Assembly (NCBI GenBank): GCA_016794485.1
Contig: JAEUHV010000409.1
Location: forward strand, 1 to 38,840
Direction of reading: 5' to 3'
Source: Planctomycetota bacterium
Lineage (GTDB): Bacteria > Planctomycetota > UBA1135 > UBA2386
DNA: 38,840 nt
Position numbers and translations under genes: made by a program. Within the stretch, counting starts at the first letter, position 1. Each line of letters opens with the position of its first letter. The notes under the pieces are model-generated. The model searched no databases, was not told the DNA's origin, and was given only the letters and a program-made list of their open reading frames with translations. Shown in pieces: positions 16,227 to 24,634 of this stretch.

Positions 16227-17438
16227 TCAACGCCGGGGCCTGGCCGAACGCACCCGTTGCGTGCCTGCCACCCACACCGCCGTGGGCATCGCCCCGCTGG
16301 CGACGACCGCATCGCGCGTGGCGGCGACCGTGGCCTGCGCAGGCAGCGTGCAGAAGTCGGCATGGCCTCCCGGCCGCAGTCGCCCGAGCCCCGGACGGCA
16401 GAGGGCGCGGGCCCCATTCGTGGTCGCCATGGCCAGCACCTGCACCGGCGTCAGTCCGGGCCAGAGTTCCAGCGCCCGCGCCATTTCCCGGCGCAGCGAC
16501 AGGCCGGTGTTGCTCGCCCGGGAATCGGTGCCGAGCGCGACCGGAATGCCGGCCGCGAGCCACTTCGGCACCGGCGGCGGGGTGCGGCCGAAGTACTCGA
16601 TCGTGCCCGGGCACACGACGATCGCGGCCCCCGACTGCGCGATGCGCGCGACGTCGCCGCGCTCGAGTTCCTGGCAGTGGACGAGCTGGGTGCGCGTCGT
16701 GAGCGCGCCGAGCCGTTCGAGCCAGCGCACGGCACCCATGCCGGGCGCGCGGAAGCCCGGCGGCAAACGGCCGAGTCGCGCCAGCAATTCGGCGAACGGG
16801 CCGCGGCCAGTGCGCAGGAACTGCTGCTCCAGAGGCACCTCCGCACAGTGGATCGCGAGCGGCGCCCGGGTCGCGACCGCGGCGCGGAACAGCTCGGCGG
16901 ACACCGAGTACGGCGCGTGCGGCGAGTAGCCGCCGGCGGTGGCGGCGCGGGAACGCGGCAGTGTCGGCCGTTCGCGCAGCAGTGCCCGCGCGCCCGCGCG
17001 ATCGAGGTGGAAGCCGGTCAACTCGCGGTAGCAGCGGCCACGCATGTCCGCGCCCGCCAGACGGGCGGTGCTGGTCCCGGTCGAATCGATGTCGCCGACG
17101 GCGAGGCACCCCTCTTCGGTCAAGGCGACGAGCGCCGCCCCGATGCGGCGCCGTTCGTCCGCCGCGGTGCTCGCGGCGCGCGCCGCCAGCACCGCGCCGA
17201 TCCACGGCACGAACGACTCCGGACGCTGGGCCAGCGCCGGCAACTGCAGATGCACGTGCGCATTGACGAGGCCGGGCATCACGGCGACGTCCTCGAGCCG
17301 CGTGCCCTTCCTGGCGCGGCGCACCGAGACGATGCGGCCTTCGGCGCTCCAGACGATCTCGCCACCTTCGAGCCAGTGGTCGGCGTCGAGCGCGATCCAG
17401 CGGGCGGCCAGGCGGCCGCCCGCAGCACGCCGGCTCAC
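16227..17438 (-). CDS. Amidohydrolase, aminodeoxyfutalosine deaminase-like
   Basis: 403 residues from a GTG at 17438, which overlaps the stop of the large lipoprotein gene (GTGA, 17435-17438). Metal and catalytic residues of the TRZ/ATZ/SsnA deaminase group are present: HVH (61-63), H197 (IHCAE), H254 (VHCQE) and D305 (LGTDSRASN), with E200 beside H197. The SPHAPYSVS stretch (172-180) and the FVPWI segment (76-80) are reminiscent of aminodeoxyfutalosine deaminases (MqnX) of the futalosine menaquinone route. No other mqn gene is in the window, so I keep the substrate open: another nucleoside or guanine-like base is possible. The open frame upstream of the GTG is a shadow of the lipoprotein. 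Confidence 0.85.
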   Translation of the reverse strand: MSRRAAGGRLAARWIALDADHWLEGGEIVWSAEGRIVSVRRARKGTRLEDVAVMPGLVNAHVHLQLPALAQRPESFVPWIGAVLAARAASTAADERRRIGAALVALTEEGCLAVGDIDSTGTSTARLAGADMRGRCYRELTGFHLDRAGARALLRERPTLPRSRAATAGGYSPHAPYSVSAELFRAAVATRAPLAIHCAEVPLEQQFLRTGRGPFAELLARLGRLPPGFRAPGMGAVRWLERLGALTTRTQLVHCQELERGDVARIAQSGAAIVVCPGTIEYFGRTPPPVPKWLAAGIPVALGTDSRASNTGLSLRREMARALELWPGLTPVQVLAMATTNGARALCRPGLGRLRPGGHADFCTLPAQATVAATRDAVVASGAMPTAVWVAGTQRVRSARPRR

Positions 17439-20212
17439 GTGCGCGCGAACACGCGCAGGGCAGTGACGACCTGGTTCGGGAACGCAGCCCGGTTGTAGTT
17501 CAGCAAGAACCGGAAGCCGGTCACCGAGTCCTGCGCGATGCCGGGGCCCGCACCCGTGCCGACACCTTCGCGCCAGGCGCGGATCGTGCCTTCGAGCGGC
17601 GCGTTGCCGGCCTGGTTCATCGTCGCGCCCTGGAACAGGATCACGACCGGACCATTGGGGTCGTTGGCCTTCACCGTGCCGGCTTCGCCGGAGTCGGTGA
17701 AGAACAAGTCGGCCGTGCCATTGCCGTCCGAGTCGACTTCGAGCTCGTAGCGGAGCCACACCGGCGGGAACACCTGGTTGCTGCTGCGCCAGATCGAAAG
17801 GTCGCCCGAGAGGCTGTCGCGGTCGTTCAGGGCACCGGAGTTGTTGGCCGCATTGAACGCGGGGACCGTGGCGGCGAGGCCGTTCCACGTCACGCCTTCC
17901 GCCGCCTCGAGACGGTAGAAGCCGTGCGAGCCCGCACCCGCCTGGCAGACGATGTTGAACTGCGTCGGCTGCGTGATGGTGCCGTAGCCCTGCGCGCGGC
18001 TACCCGCCCCACCCGCGGTGTCGAGCAGGCCGTTGCAGACGATGCCGCGGCCCGACTGCAGCAGGAACGAACCACCCGAGCCACCACCACCCGGCGTCGA
18101 GATGCCGAAGTTGAAGTCGGCAGCGGTGGTCGCGGTGTCGTCGCCACTGATCACGACGCCAGCCCCGCCCTTGGCCAGGAGCCGGGCCGTGCTGGCGATC
18201 GTCATCGTGCCGCCGCAGCGCAGCATCACGGCACCACCGCCACCCGAGCCACCGTGGCCAGCCATGAAGTAGTCGTTGGCGATCACGCTGGCGAGCAGAC
18301 CGAAGCAGCCCGAGCCACCACCGCCGCCACCCGAACCGCCGACCAGGAAGTGGTCGAGCGACTGGTAGCCGGCGGGCGGAGCGACCGGGAGCGGCAGCAG
18401 GGGGAACGCGACCGCAGCCGGGGGCACCGGGCCGTAGTTCGCCTGGTTGCCCGGGTTGTTGGCGTTGGTCAGCGGCGACGGCGTCGGGATCGGCGTCGTC
18501 GCGTGCTGGGCGCCGGCGAGCATGAACCCACCACCGCCACCACCGGCCGTGAAGCGCGCGCGGTAGCCGGTGCCGGGGTTGATGGTGCCGACCTGGATCG
18601 TCAGGTTGTTGGCGATCGTCGAAGTGCCTTCGAACGGGTGCATGGCCGAACCGCGGCCACCCGTGTTCGCTGCCTGGGCCGCATACGCATGGCTGGCGAG
18701 CACACGCACGCCGCCACCGGACTGGCCGTCGGTGACGACGACGCCGTTCACGGTGATGGCGCCGGCGCCGAGGCATTCGCGGCCGCCCGCACCGCCAGCA
18801 GCGCCACCGCAGCCGCCCGGACCACCGGGCTGGCCTTCCACCTGCACGGTCGAACCGTTGACGCCGTTGCCGGTTTGCGGCGTGCGGCAGTTGCGGTTGG
18901 TCGCGTGCTGGTTCGCCAACGGACCGCTGGTCGGCACGACGTGCGGCATGTCGGCCGCGCTGACGTCGATCGTACCACGCAGGTCGACCTGGCCGCGCAC
19001 GAAGATCTGCGCCGGCACCGAGCCGACGAACTTCACCGTGATGCCCTCAGGCACCACGAAGTCGGTGAAGTAGAAGCGACCGTCGGTGACCGTGAAGGCG
19101 TTGCCGCTCGGCGTGTTGGCGCCGGGGATCGTGAAGTTGTCGACGTTCCACTCGTAGGTGCTGTTGCCGAGGCCGACGCCGTTCTGCGGCTTGAAGGAAC
19201 CGTGGCGACCGTCGCCGCCGATCAAGCCGGGGCGCGCGCCGTTGTTCCAGACGCCGCCCGAGACCAGGGCAACCTGGCCGGCCGAGTTGGCGAACGACTC
19301 GTTGAAGTTGATTGGCGTCGACACGCCCGCGACCGTCAGCATCTCGAACTGGCGCGGAATCGCAGCGCGGCCCGAAAGGTCGCGCAGGTCCGACGTGACG
19401 TAGACCGTGAGGCACGAGGTGCCCGGCAGGGTCACCGGCGGCTGGTAGGTCACGACGGTGACGTCGCGCCCGTTCACGTTCTCGGTCGACAGGCTCGGCA
19501 GGCCTTCGAGTGCGATGCCTTCGGCGTCGCGATCACAGGAACCACCGGGCAGGGTGCCACGCAACACGACTCGCACCGGCGACGCCGCACTGAGCGGGCT
19601 CTGCAGCGCGGTCGTGTCGATGAGCTCCGAGAAGCGCAACACGATGGTCGGATCGAGCGGGATCGCGTTGGTCGACACGGGCGCCACGAGTTCGACCGTC
19701 GGCGGCTGCTGGTCGTCGTCCTGGATGCCGAGCGAAGCGCGGACCGTGCAGGTGAACTCCTGCGTCAGCGTGTCCCCGGCGAGGCTCTTGATGCCCTGCG
19801 CACCCGAGTTGCCACCAAGGACCGTGATGATGTAGCTCTCGTTGCGCAGGAAGCCGAACGTGCTGACGCCGTTCGAAGTGCTCACGCGCGGCGCGAACAC
19901 AACCTCGCTGCCGTTCACCAGGTAGTCACCTTCGGGAGCGACACCGGTCGCGGTGCGGATCGAGAAACTGGCACCGTTGACCGACGCCGGCTCGACCAGG
20001 TCCGAGAACTTGAAGCGCAGCTTCTGGTTCTCGGCGATCTCCGACACCGAGCAGCCGGTCTGGGTGCAACCCAGGTCACAACTGATGATGCAGAACGACT
20101 GGCCGCCGATGCACTTGATGCGGGCCGAGGCCGTGTCGTCCGTCGAGCCGCCGGAACATCCGGCGAACAACGACAGGCCGGCAAGGAGCGAGAGGGTGTA
20201 GGCGTTGCGCAT
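17435..20212 (-). CDS. Giant Cys/Gly-rich lipoprotein with Ig-like domains (paralogue A)
   Basis: 925 residues from the ATG at 20212. An ATG 8 codons earlier is possible but would push the signal peptide inward. A lipoprotein signal ends in LFAGC with C19 as lipid anchor. Next comes a compact cysteine cluster, C34, C41, C45, C49 and C54 (core CDLGCTQTGC), then two SbsA-type Ig-like units (about 58-170 and 175-300; KFSDLVEPASVNGASF and LRFSELIDTTAL). The middle opens with IGGDGRHG and a DVSAADM beta segment, and holds many Gly-rich loops. The C-terminal domain has DSDGNGTADLF, a possible calcium loop. Likely displayed on the cell surface or envelope; the function is unknown. It lies 31 bases after its paralogue and is coupled to the amidohydrolase downstream. 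Confidence 0.83.
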   Translation of the reverse strand: MRNAYTLSLLAGLSLFAGCSGGSTDDTASARIKCIGGQSFCIISCDLGCTQTGCSVSEIAENQKLRFKFSDLVEPASVNGASFSIRTATGVAPEGDYLVNGSEVVFAPRVSTSNGVSTFGFLRNESYIITVLGGNSGAQGIKSLAGDTLTQEFTCTVRASLGIQDDDQQPPTVELVAPVSTNAIPLDPTIVLRFSELIDTTALQSPLSAASPVRVVLRGTLPGGSCDRDAEGIALEGLPSLSTENVNGRDVTVVTYQPPVTLPGTSCLTVYVTSDLRDLSGRAAIPRQFEMLTVAGVSTPINFNESFANSAGQVALVSGGVWNNGARPGLIGGDGRHGSFKPQNGVGLGNSTYEWNVDNFTIPGANTPSGNAFTVTDGRFYFTDFVVPEGITVKFVGSVPAQIFVRGQVDLRGTIDVSAADMPHVVPTSGPLANQHATNRNCRTPQTGNGVNGSTVQVEGQPGGPGGCGGAAGGAGGRECLGAGAITVNGVVVTDGQSGGGVRVLASHAYAAQAANTGGRGSAMHPFEGTSTIANNLTIQVGTINPGTGYRARFTAGGGGGGFMLAGAQHATTPIPTPSPLTNANNPGNQANYGPVPPAAVAFPLLPLPVAPPAGYQSLDHFLVGGSGGGGGGSGCFGLLASVIANDYFMAGHGGSGGGGAVMLRCGGTMTIASTARLLAKGGAGVVISGDDTATTAADFNFGISTPGGGGSGGSFLLQSGRGIVCNGLLDTAGGAGSRAQGYGTITQPTQFNIVCQAGAGSHGFYRLEAAEGVTWNGLAATVPAFNAANNSGALNDRDSLSGDLSIWRSSNQVFPPVWLRYELEVDSDGNGTADLFFTDSGEAGTVKANDPNGPVVILFQGATMNQAGNAPLEGTIRAWREGVGTGAGPGIAQDSVTGFRFLLNYNRAAFPNQVVTALRVFART

Positions 20213-20243
20213 GGGAGACTGGGATACAGCGAACACTGGGCGG

Positions 20244-23123
20244 TCAGACGCGGTAGACGATCACGATCTGGTCGATCGTGATCACCTGACCCACGGTGTA
20301 GTCGGCGAACAACTGGAAGCGGAAGCCGTTGAGGCCATCCGACGCGATGCCGGTCTGCGTCGGACTGCTGCGCACGCTCGTGCGCCACGGAGCGATCTGC
20401 ACCGGGACCTGGGTCGACAGGTCGAGCTGGGCTCCCTGGAACAACGCGCGCACCGGCGCGCCGATCGTGGCGGCCTGGGTCGACACCGCGGGGTCGTCGC
20501 TGAGCAGGAACGGCACGCCGTCGACGGTGCCGCGGATCTCGTAGCGGGCGAACTCGGGGCCGAAGATCAGGTTCGTCGAGTACCACTTCGACTGGCAGAC
20601 GACGAGGTCGTCGCGTTCGTTCAGCGGGCCGATGTTGTCGGCGACCGGCGCAGGCTGCATCGTGCCGAGCTGCGACAGGGTGGCGCCTTCCCCGGTTTCG
20701 AGACGGACGAAGCCGGCCGACCCGTCACCACCGGCGATCTGCAGAACGACGCCGCTCGGCGACGCGCCACCCGCGGTGCCCGCGGTCCGGTTGAACACGC
20801 CGCCGAGGCCGCCGCGCACGTCGATCTGGCCGGTCAGGTCGACGGTGCGCCCCGCCTGCAGCACGATCGAACCACCCGAACCACCGCCACCCGGCGTCGG
20901 CTGGGCGATCGCCGCGGTGCCGGTCGAGTTGGCCGCCGAACCACCCTTCGCCAGCACGCGTCCGGCCGGGCCGATGCGGAGCAGGTCACCGGCGCGCAGG
21001 GCCACGGCACCACCACCACCACCACCGCCGCAGCCCACCGCGAACTTGTCCGCGGTGGCATTCATGGCCAGGGCCGCGTGGCTGGCGCCACCGCCACCAC
21101 CCGAGCCGCCGATGAGGAAGAACTCGCTGGAACGCGTGATCGTGCCCGAGGGAGCCGGGAACGGGAACAGCTGCAAGGCCACGCCACCCGAAGCCTGCGG
21201 CCCCATCTGGTTGGTCGAGGGCTGCGCCTGCGCCGCGATCGTGAACCCGCTCGCCGTCGGCGGCGTGGTCCACGCCGGCGACACCGTCAACGTCGTCGCC
21301 GAGTTGAACAGGACCGTGCGCGACTCCCCGGTACCCGGGCCACTGGTGATCGTCACCGTGCGGCCGGTGAAGCGGTTTGCCAGCCAGGCCGGCACCGGAG
21401 CCGCGACCAGCGTGGTCGCCGTGGCTCCGACCGAGGTGCCCGTGAAGGCGAGGTCCGAGTGGTTGTTGGAGACCACGCGGCCGGGTGCGCCGGCGACGAG
21501 GAACCCACCGCCCGCACCGCCTGCCGCGGCCGAGACGCAGTACGAGGGCACCGCGGTCGAGCCGTAGTAGAGGTGCGCGCTCAGGCCCGTCGTCGGGAAC
21601 ACGGTCGATCCCGCACCGCCGGAGTTCAGGAGGCTGGAGGCATAGCCGTGACCCGAGATCATCCGCGCATTTTCACCGCGCACGCCCTGGTGCTGGATCT
21701 GGGCACCGGTGGTGCTCGCCTGGGTCTGCGAGATCTTGTCGCCACCCTTGCCGCCGGCCCCGGCGAAGATGCCACCGGGTGCACCGGCCTGGCCCAGCGT
21801 CGAGCCGACCGTCGGCTGCAGGGTGATTCCCGTGCCCGACACGTCGATGTCGCCCAGCACGTCGAAGCGGCCGGCAACCGTGATGACCGGCGGACGCGAG
21901 CCGATGAACTTCAGCTTCACGTTGCTCGGCACCACCATCTGCGTGAAGAAGAACCGGCCGTCCGTGATCGCGATCGGGCTGCCGGTCGACGTGTTGCTCG
22001 CCGGAATGATCGTGTTGTCGGTGTTGAACTGGTAGACCAGCTTGCCGTCCTGGGTCGTGTTCGTGTTGGTCGCCAGGGCGAGGCTGAACGGGCCGTGCCG
22101 GCCGTCACCGCCGATCCGCGCGAACGAACACTGGCCGTTGGCCCAGGTCGCTGCCGAGAACTCCGTCTCCAGCTGCGTGTTGCTGTCGAACTCCTCGACC
22201 TTGCTCTCTTCGACGAGCGGCACCACGACGGTGCGGAACGTGAACGTCTGCGGCTGCGCCGGGCGCCCCGACAGGTCGGCGACGCCGTCGGTGACGTTGA
22301 TCTCGACACAGATGTTGCCGGGCAGCTCCTGCACCGGACGGAAGGTCAGGATCGAGATGCCGCGGCTGACGTCGAAGTCGAGCGCCTGCGTGCCCCCCAG
22401 CGTCTGCGGCGCAGAGTTCGGATCACACTCGTAACCGCCGCCCGTGGCGATGCGGTTGCGCCGCACGGAGAACGTGACCGGGCTCTGCGTCCCCGACAGG
22501 AACGGCGTCGCGTCGATCATCTCGTTGAACTCGAGCACGATCTCCGTGTTGCGTGGCGCACTCCCGACCTGGACCGAGGACGGCGACACCATCGTCGCGC
22601 GCGGCGCCACACCGTTGAGGTCGACGATGCCCAAGGTCGACTGCAGCGTGCAGGTCAACGTCTTGTCGAACGGCTTGCCCGACAGGCTGCGCACGACGTT
22701 CGGCTGGTCGGCGCCGCCGGGGATCGTCATCGTGTAGGTCTCGCCGGCGGAGAACCCGAAGAACGTCTGCCCCCCCGAGATCGACAACGTCGGCACGAAC
22801 TCGACCTGGTTGCCGTTCACCAGCAGTTCGCCGATGGGCTGGTCACCGCTGGCGGTGCGGAACCGGATCGACGAGCTGTTCACCGAGTTCGGATCGATCG
22901 CCTCGCTGAACTGCAGGATGACGATCTGGTTCTGCGCGATGTCGGTGCGCGAGCAGCCGGTCTCGCTGCAACCCAGATTGCAGTTCTGGATGCAGATGGT
23001 CTTCGCCCCCGCGGTGCCGCAGTCGAACGACAGCTGTGCGGTGCCAGAGCTGCCTCCCGAGCAACCCGCAAGGGCGCCGAGGGCAAGGAGTAGTGCTACT
23101 GCGTGCGAACTACGGACGGACAT
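20244..23123 (-). CDS. Giant Cys/Gly-rich lipoprotein with Ig-like domains (paralogue B)
   Basis: 959 residues from the ATG at 23123, preceded by a GAGG-like site. The lipobox is ALAGC, with lipid cysteine C21. The same cysteine cluster follows: C35, C44, C48, C52 and C57 (core CNLGCSETGC). SbsA-type Ig units come next (LQFSEAIDPNSVNSSS and LEFNEMIDATPF), then IGGDGRHG, a DVLGDIDVSGTG beta segment and Gly-rich loops up to nine Gly in a row. The domain order equals paralogue A, so the pair arose by duplication, though the sequences are now far apart. An extra segment of about 80 residues, rich in Thr/Val (ATATTLVAAPVPAWLANRF onward), is absent from A. First gene of the central operon; probable envelope protein of unknown function. 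Confidence 0.83.
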   Translation of the reverse strand: MSVRSSHAVALLLALGALAGCSGGSSGTAQLSFDCGTAGAKTICIQNCNLGCSETGCSRTDIAQNQIVILQFSEAIDPNSVNSSSIRFRTASGDQPIGELLVNGNQVEFVPTLSISGGQTFFGFSAGETYTMTIPGGADQPNVVRSLSGKPFDKTLTCTLQSTLGIVDLNGVAPRATMVSPSSVQVGSAPRNTEIVLEFNEMIDATPFLSGTQSPVTFSVRRNRIATGGGYECDPNSAPQTLGGTQALDFDVSRGISILTFRPVQELPGNICVEINVTDGVADLSGRPAQPQTFTFRTVVVPLVEESKVEEFDSNTQLETEFSAATWANGQCSFARIGGDGRHGPFSLALATNTNTTQDGKLVYQFNTDNTIIPASNTSTGSPIAITDGRFFFTQMVVPSNVKLKFIGSRPPVITVAGRFDVLGDIDVSGTGITLQPTVGSTLGQAGAPGGIFAGAGGKGGDKISQTQASTTGAQIQHQGVRGENARMISGHGYASSLLNSGGAGSTVFPTTGLSAHLYYGSTAVPSYCVSAAAGGAGGGFLVAGAPGRVVSNNHSDLAFTGTSVGATATTLVAAPVPAWLANRFTGRTVTITSGPGTGESRTVLFNSATTLTVSPAWTTPPTASGFTIAAQAQPSTNQMGPQASGGVALQLFPFPAPSGTITRSSEFFLIGGSGGGGGASHAALAMNATADKFAVGCGGGGGGGAVALRAGDLLRIGPAGRVLAKGGSAANSTGTAAIAQPTPGGGGSGGSIVLQAGRTVDLTGQIDVRGGLGGVFNRTAGTAGGASPSGVVLQIAGGDGSAGFVRLETGEGATLSQLGTMQPAPVADNIGPLNERDDLVVCQSKWYSTNLIFGPEFARYEIRGTVDGVPFLLSDDPAVSTQAATIGAPVRALFQGAQLDLSTQVPVQIAPWRTSVRSSPTQTGIASDGLNGFRFQLFADYTVGQVITIDQIVIVYRV

Positions 23124-23565
23124 TACGGCCTCGTATCGAGAAAGGGGGGACGGAACCTGATCGACGCCGACGAGAGGGGATCGTGAGGCGGCAGACCGGG
23201 ATGCGAGGATGGGCAAGGAAACCATACCGCAGGGGAAGCTGCAAGGTCGGGCGCCGAAGGAACTGGCGATCGAACCTGCGCGGGTGCGGCCCGGCCGACA
23301 ACTTCCATGCCGCTGTCCATGGTCGCGACCGCGCCGCGCAACTCCCGACGGCGCCGCAAGAATCGACAGCAGAACTGGGATCGGCCGATGCCAGCGAGGA
23401 GCACTTCGGCACCTCGATTGCGCGGTATCGAACATCTGCCCGGGCGGAGCCGGGTCGCGGTTTCGCCGTCCGACGGTCCGCCGACCGCCCTGTGCGGCCG
23501 GGCACGGCGACGTTCGCGTCCGAACATGCCGTGACGCCGCCCCGGCCGACCAATAGCTTCGCGGC
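23124..23565. other. 442-base divergent intergenic region
   Basis: This is the largest non-coding gap in the window, between the operon start at 23123 (leftward) and the HEAT-like gene at 23566 (rightward). Base composition is slightly less extreme than in the genes. Short open frames cross it on both strands, but none has a recognisable protein, a start with ribosome-binding site or consistent codon bias. I looked for sigma-70 boxes: a TATGGT lies on the minus strand near 23225, but no -35 sits at proper spacing. It must hold the promoters of both transcripts, yet I cannot place them. Confidence 0.5.
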
Positions 23566-24618
23566 ATGACCGGAACCCCATCCGCACCCCGCCCCGCACC
23601 GGGTTGGATCGCCCCTGCCGTGGTCGCCCTCGCCCTCGGCGGTCTCGCCTGGCAGCAGTGGCAGGCCCGAGTGGCCCTCGACGCCCTGGGCACCGCCGCC
23701 GCCGCGAACCAGAAGGTGCTCGACGAGATGTATGCGGAAGTCACCCGCCTGCGCATCGAACAGAGTGCGGGCACCAAAGGCCCCCAGGCGCTGCTGGACA
23801 AGCTGAAGGTCTACGCGCCGCTGCTGAACAACTCGCGCATCACCGAGCCCGACTACCAGTCGGCCCGCAAGGAGATGGAAGCGATCCTGCGCGCGTTCGC
23901 GACGCTCGGCACCGACGCGTGGAAGCCGGTGAGCGACCGGCTCGACAAGTGCACCCCCGAGGTCGAGTACGACGAGATCAAGTGGCTGCTCGAGGCCACG
24001 GCGCGCATCGACCGCGACGCCGCCAAGAAGCTCGTGCAGGAAGTGCTGCTCGGCCGCAAGTTCCCGTCGCCGCGGCTGCGCTGGTTCGCGGCCGAACTGC
24101 TCACCCGGATCGACCAGACCCTGGCCCAGAACCTGCTTCGCCAGATCCTGCTGACCGAGTCGAGCCGCGGCGTCGACCCGGCCCGGATCGCGCAGTACGG
24201 CGGCGGCATCCCGGACAAGGCGGCGCTGTCGGCGACCGGTTTCAACAACTTCGTGCAGTGGTACCTGCGCACCGGCGACCCGCGCATGGACGAAGTGCTG
24301 CAGCAGGTGATCGCGCGCACCGAACACGACGCGATCACGGTGCAGGACTGCGTGAAGGCGCTCGGCGCGCGCAAGGTCGCAGCGGCGGTACCGCAGATCG
24401 AGAAGCTCTACCTGAACCCGCCGAACCAACAGGAGAACCCGATCTTCCTGAACTACTGCCTCGAAGCGCTGGCGGAGATCCAGGGCAAGGAGTGCAAGCC
24501 GTTCCTCGAGGCCGCCCTGGCGAAATCGCCGCACGAGGCGATCACGCGCCGGATCCAGGACCTGCTGCACCGCATCGACACCGGCCAGCTCGACGCGAAG
24601 AAGGTCGAGCAGAAGTGA
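23566..24618 (+). CDS. Membrane-anchored helical (HEAT-like) repeat protein
   Basis: 350 residues, family not recognised by name. A single N-terminal membrane segment (about 13-30, WIAPAVVALALGGLAW) is followed by a coiled-coil-like stretch (NQKVLDEMYAEVTRLRIEQ). The remainder is a chain of amphipathic helix pairs, for example SPRLRWFAAELLTRID, ARKVAAAVPQIEKLYL and LNYCLEALAEIQGKECKPFLEAAL, which read as degenerate HEAT or PBS-lyase-type repeats. It has no catalytic motif. It is probably a cell-envelope scaffold with its helical part in the periplasm. The ATG at 23566 gives the membrane anchor at the right place. It ends 16 bases from the convergent stop of the cupin gene. Confidence 0.75.
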   Translation: MTGTPSAPRPAPGWIAPAVVALALGGLAWQQWQARVALDALGTAAAANQKVLDEMYAEVTRLRIEQSAGTKGPQALLDKLKVYAPLLNNSRITEPDYQSARKEMEAILRAFATLGTDAWKPVSDRLDKCTPEVEYDEIKWLLEATARIDRDAAKKLVQEVLLGRKFPSPRLRWFAAELLTRIDQTLAQNLLRQILLTESSRGVDPARIAQYGGGIPDKAALSATGFNNFVQWYLRTGDPRMDEVLQQVIARTEHDAITVQDCVKALGARKVAAAVPQIEKLYLNPPNQQENPIFLNYCLEALAEIQGKECKPFLEAALAKSPHEAITRRIQDLLHRIDTGQLDAKKVEQK

Positions 24619-24634
24619 CCGGCGCAGCGGCCCC

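Noticed and set aside
17924-20281. 785-codon open frame on the plus strand opposite lipoprotein A
   Set aside because: Composition is dominated by Arg, Asp, Val, His and Gly as expected from the reverse of Gly/Ser/Thr-rich coding sequence; no domain or start site, and the minus strand has a lipoprotein signal and recognisable domains.
20860-21110. Runs of CCACCACC/CCGCC that look like a DNA repeat array
   Set aside because: They are the complement of glycine codons in Gly-rich loops of the lipoprotein, not a separate repeat element or CRISPR; no regular unit or spacers.
20205-23093. 962-codon open frame on the plus strand opposite lipoprotein B
   Set aside because: Same reason: Arg/Asp/Ala-rich antisense shadow with no recognisable fold. 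Long antisense frames are common at this GC content.
23209-23556. Small plus-strand frames in the 442-base intergenic region
   Set aside because: No ribosome-binding site, no codon bias like the neighbours, Arg/Pro-rich translations. A leftward TATGGT was also considered as a -10 box, but no -35 is at 16-18 bases.
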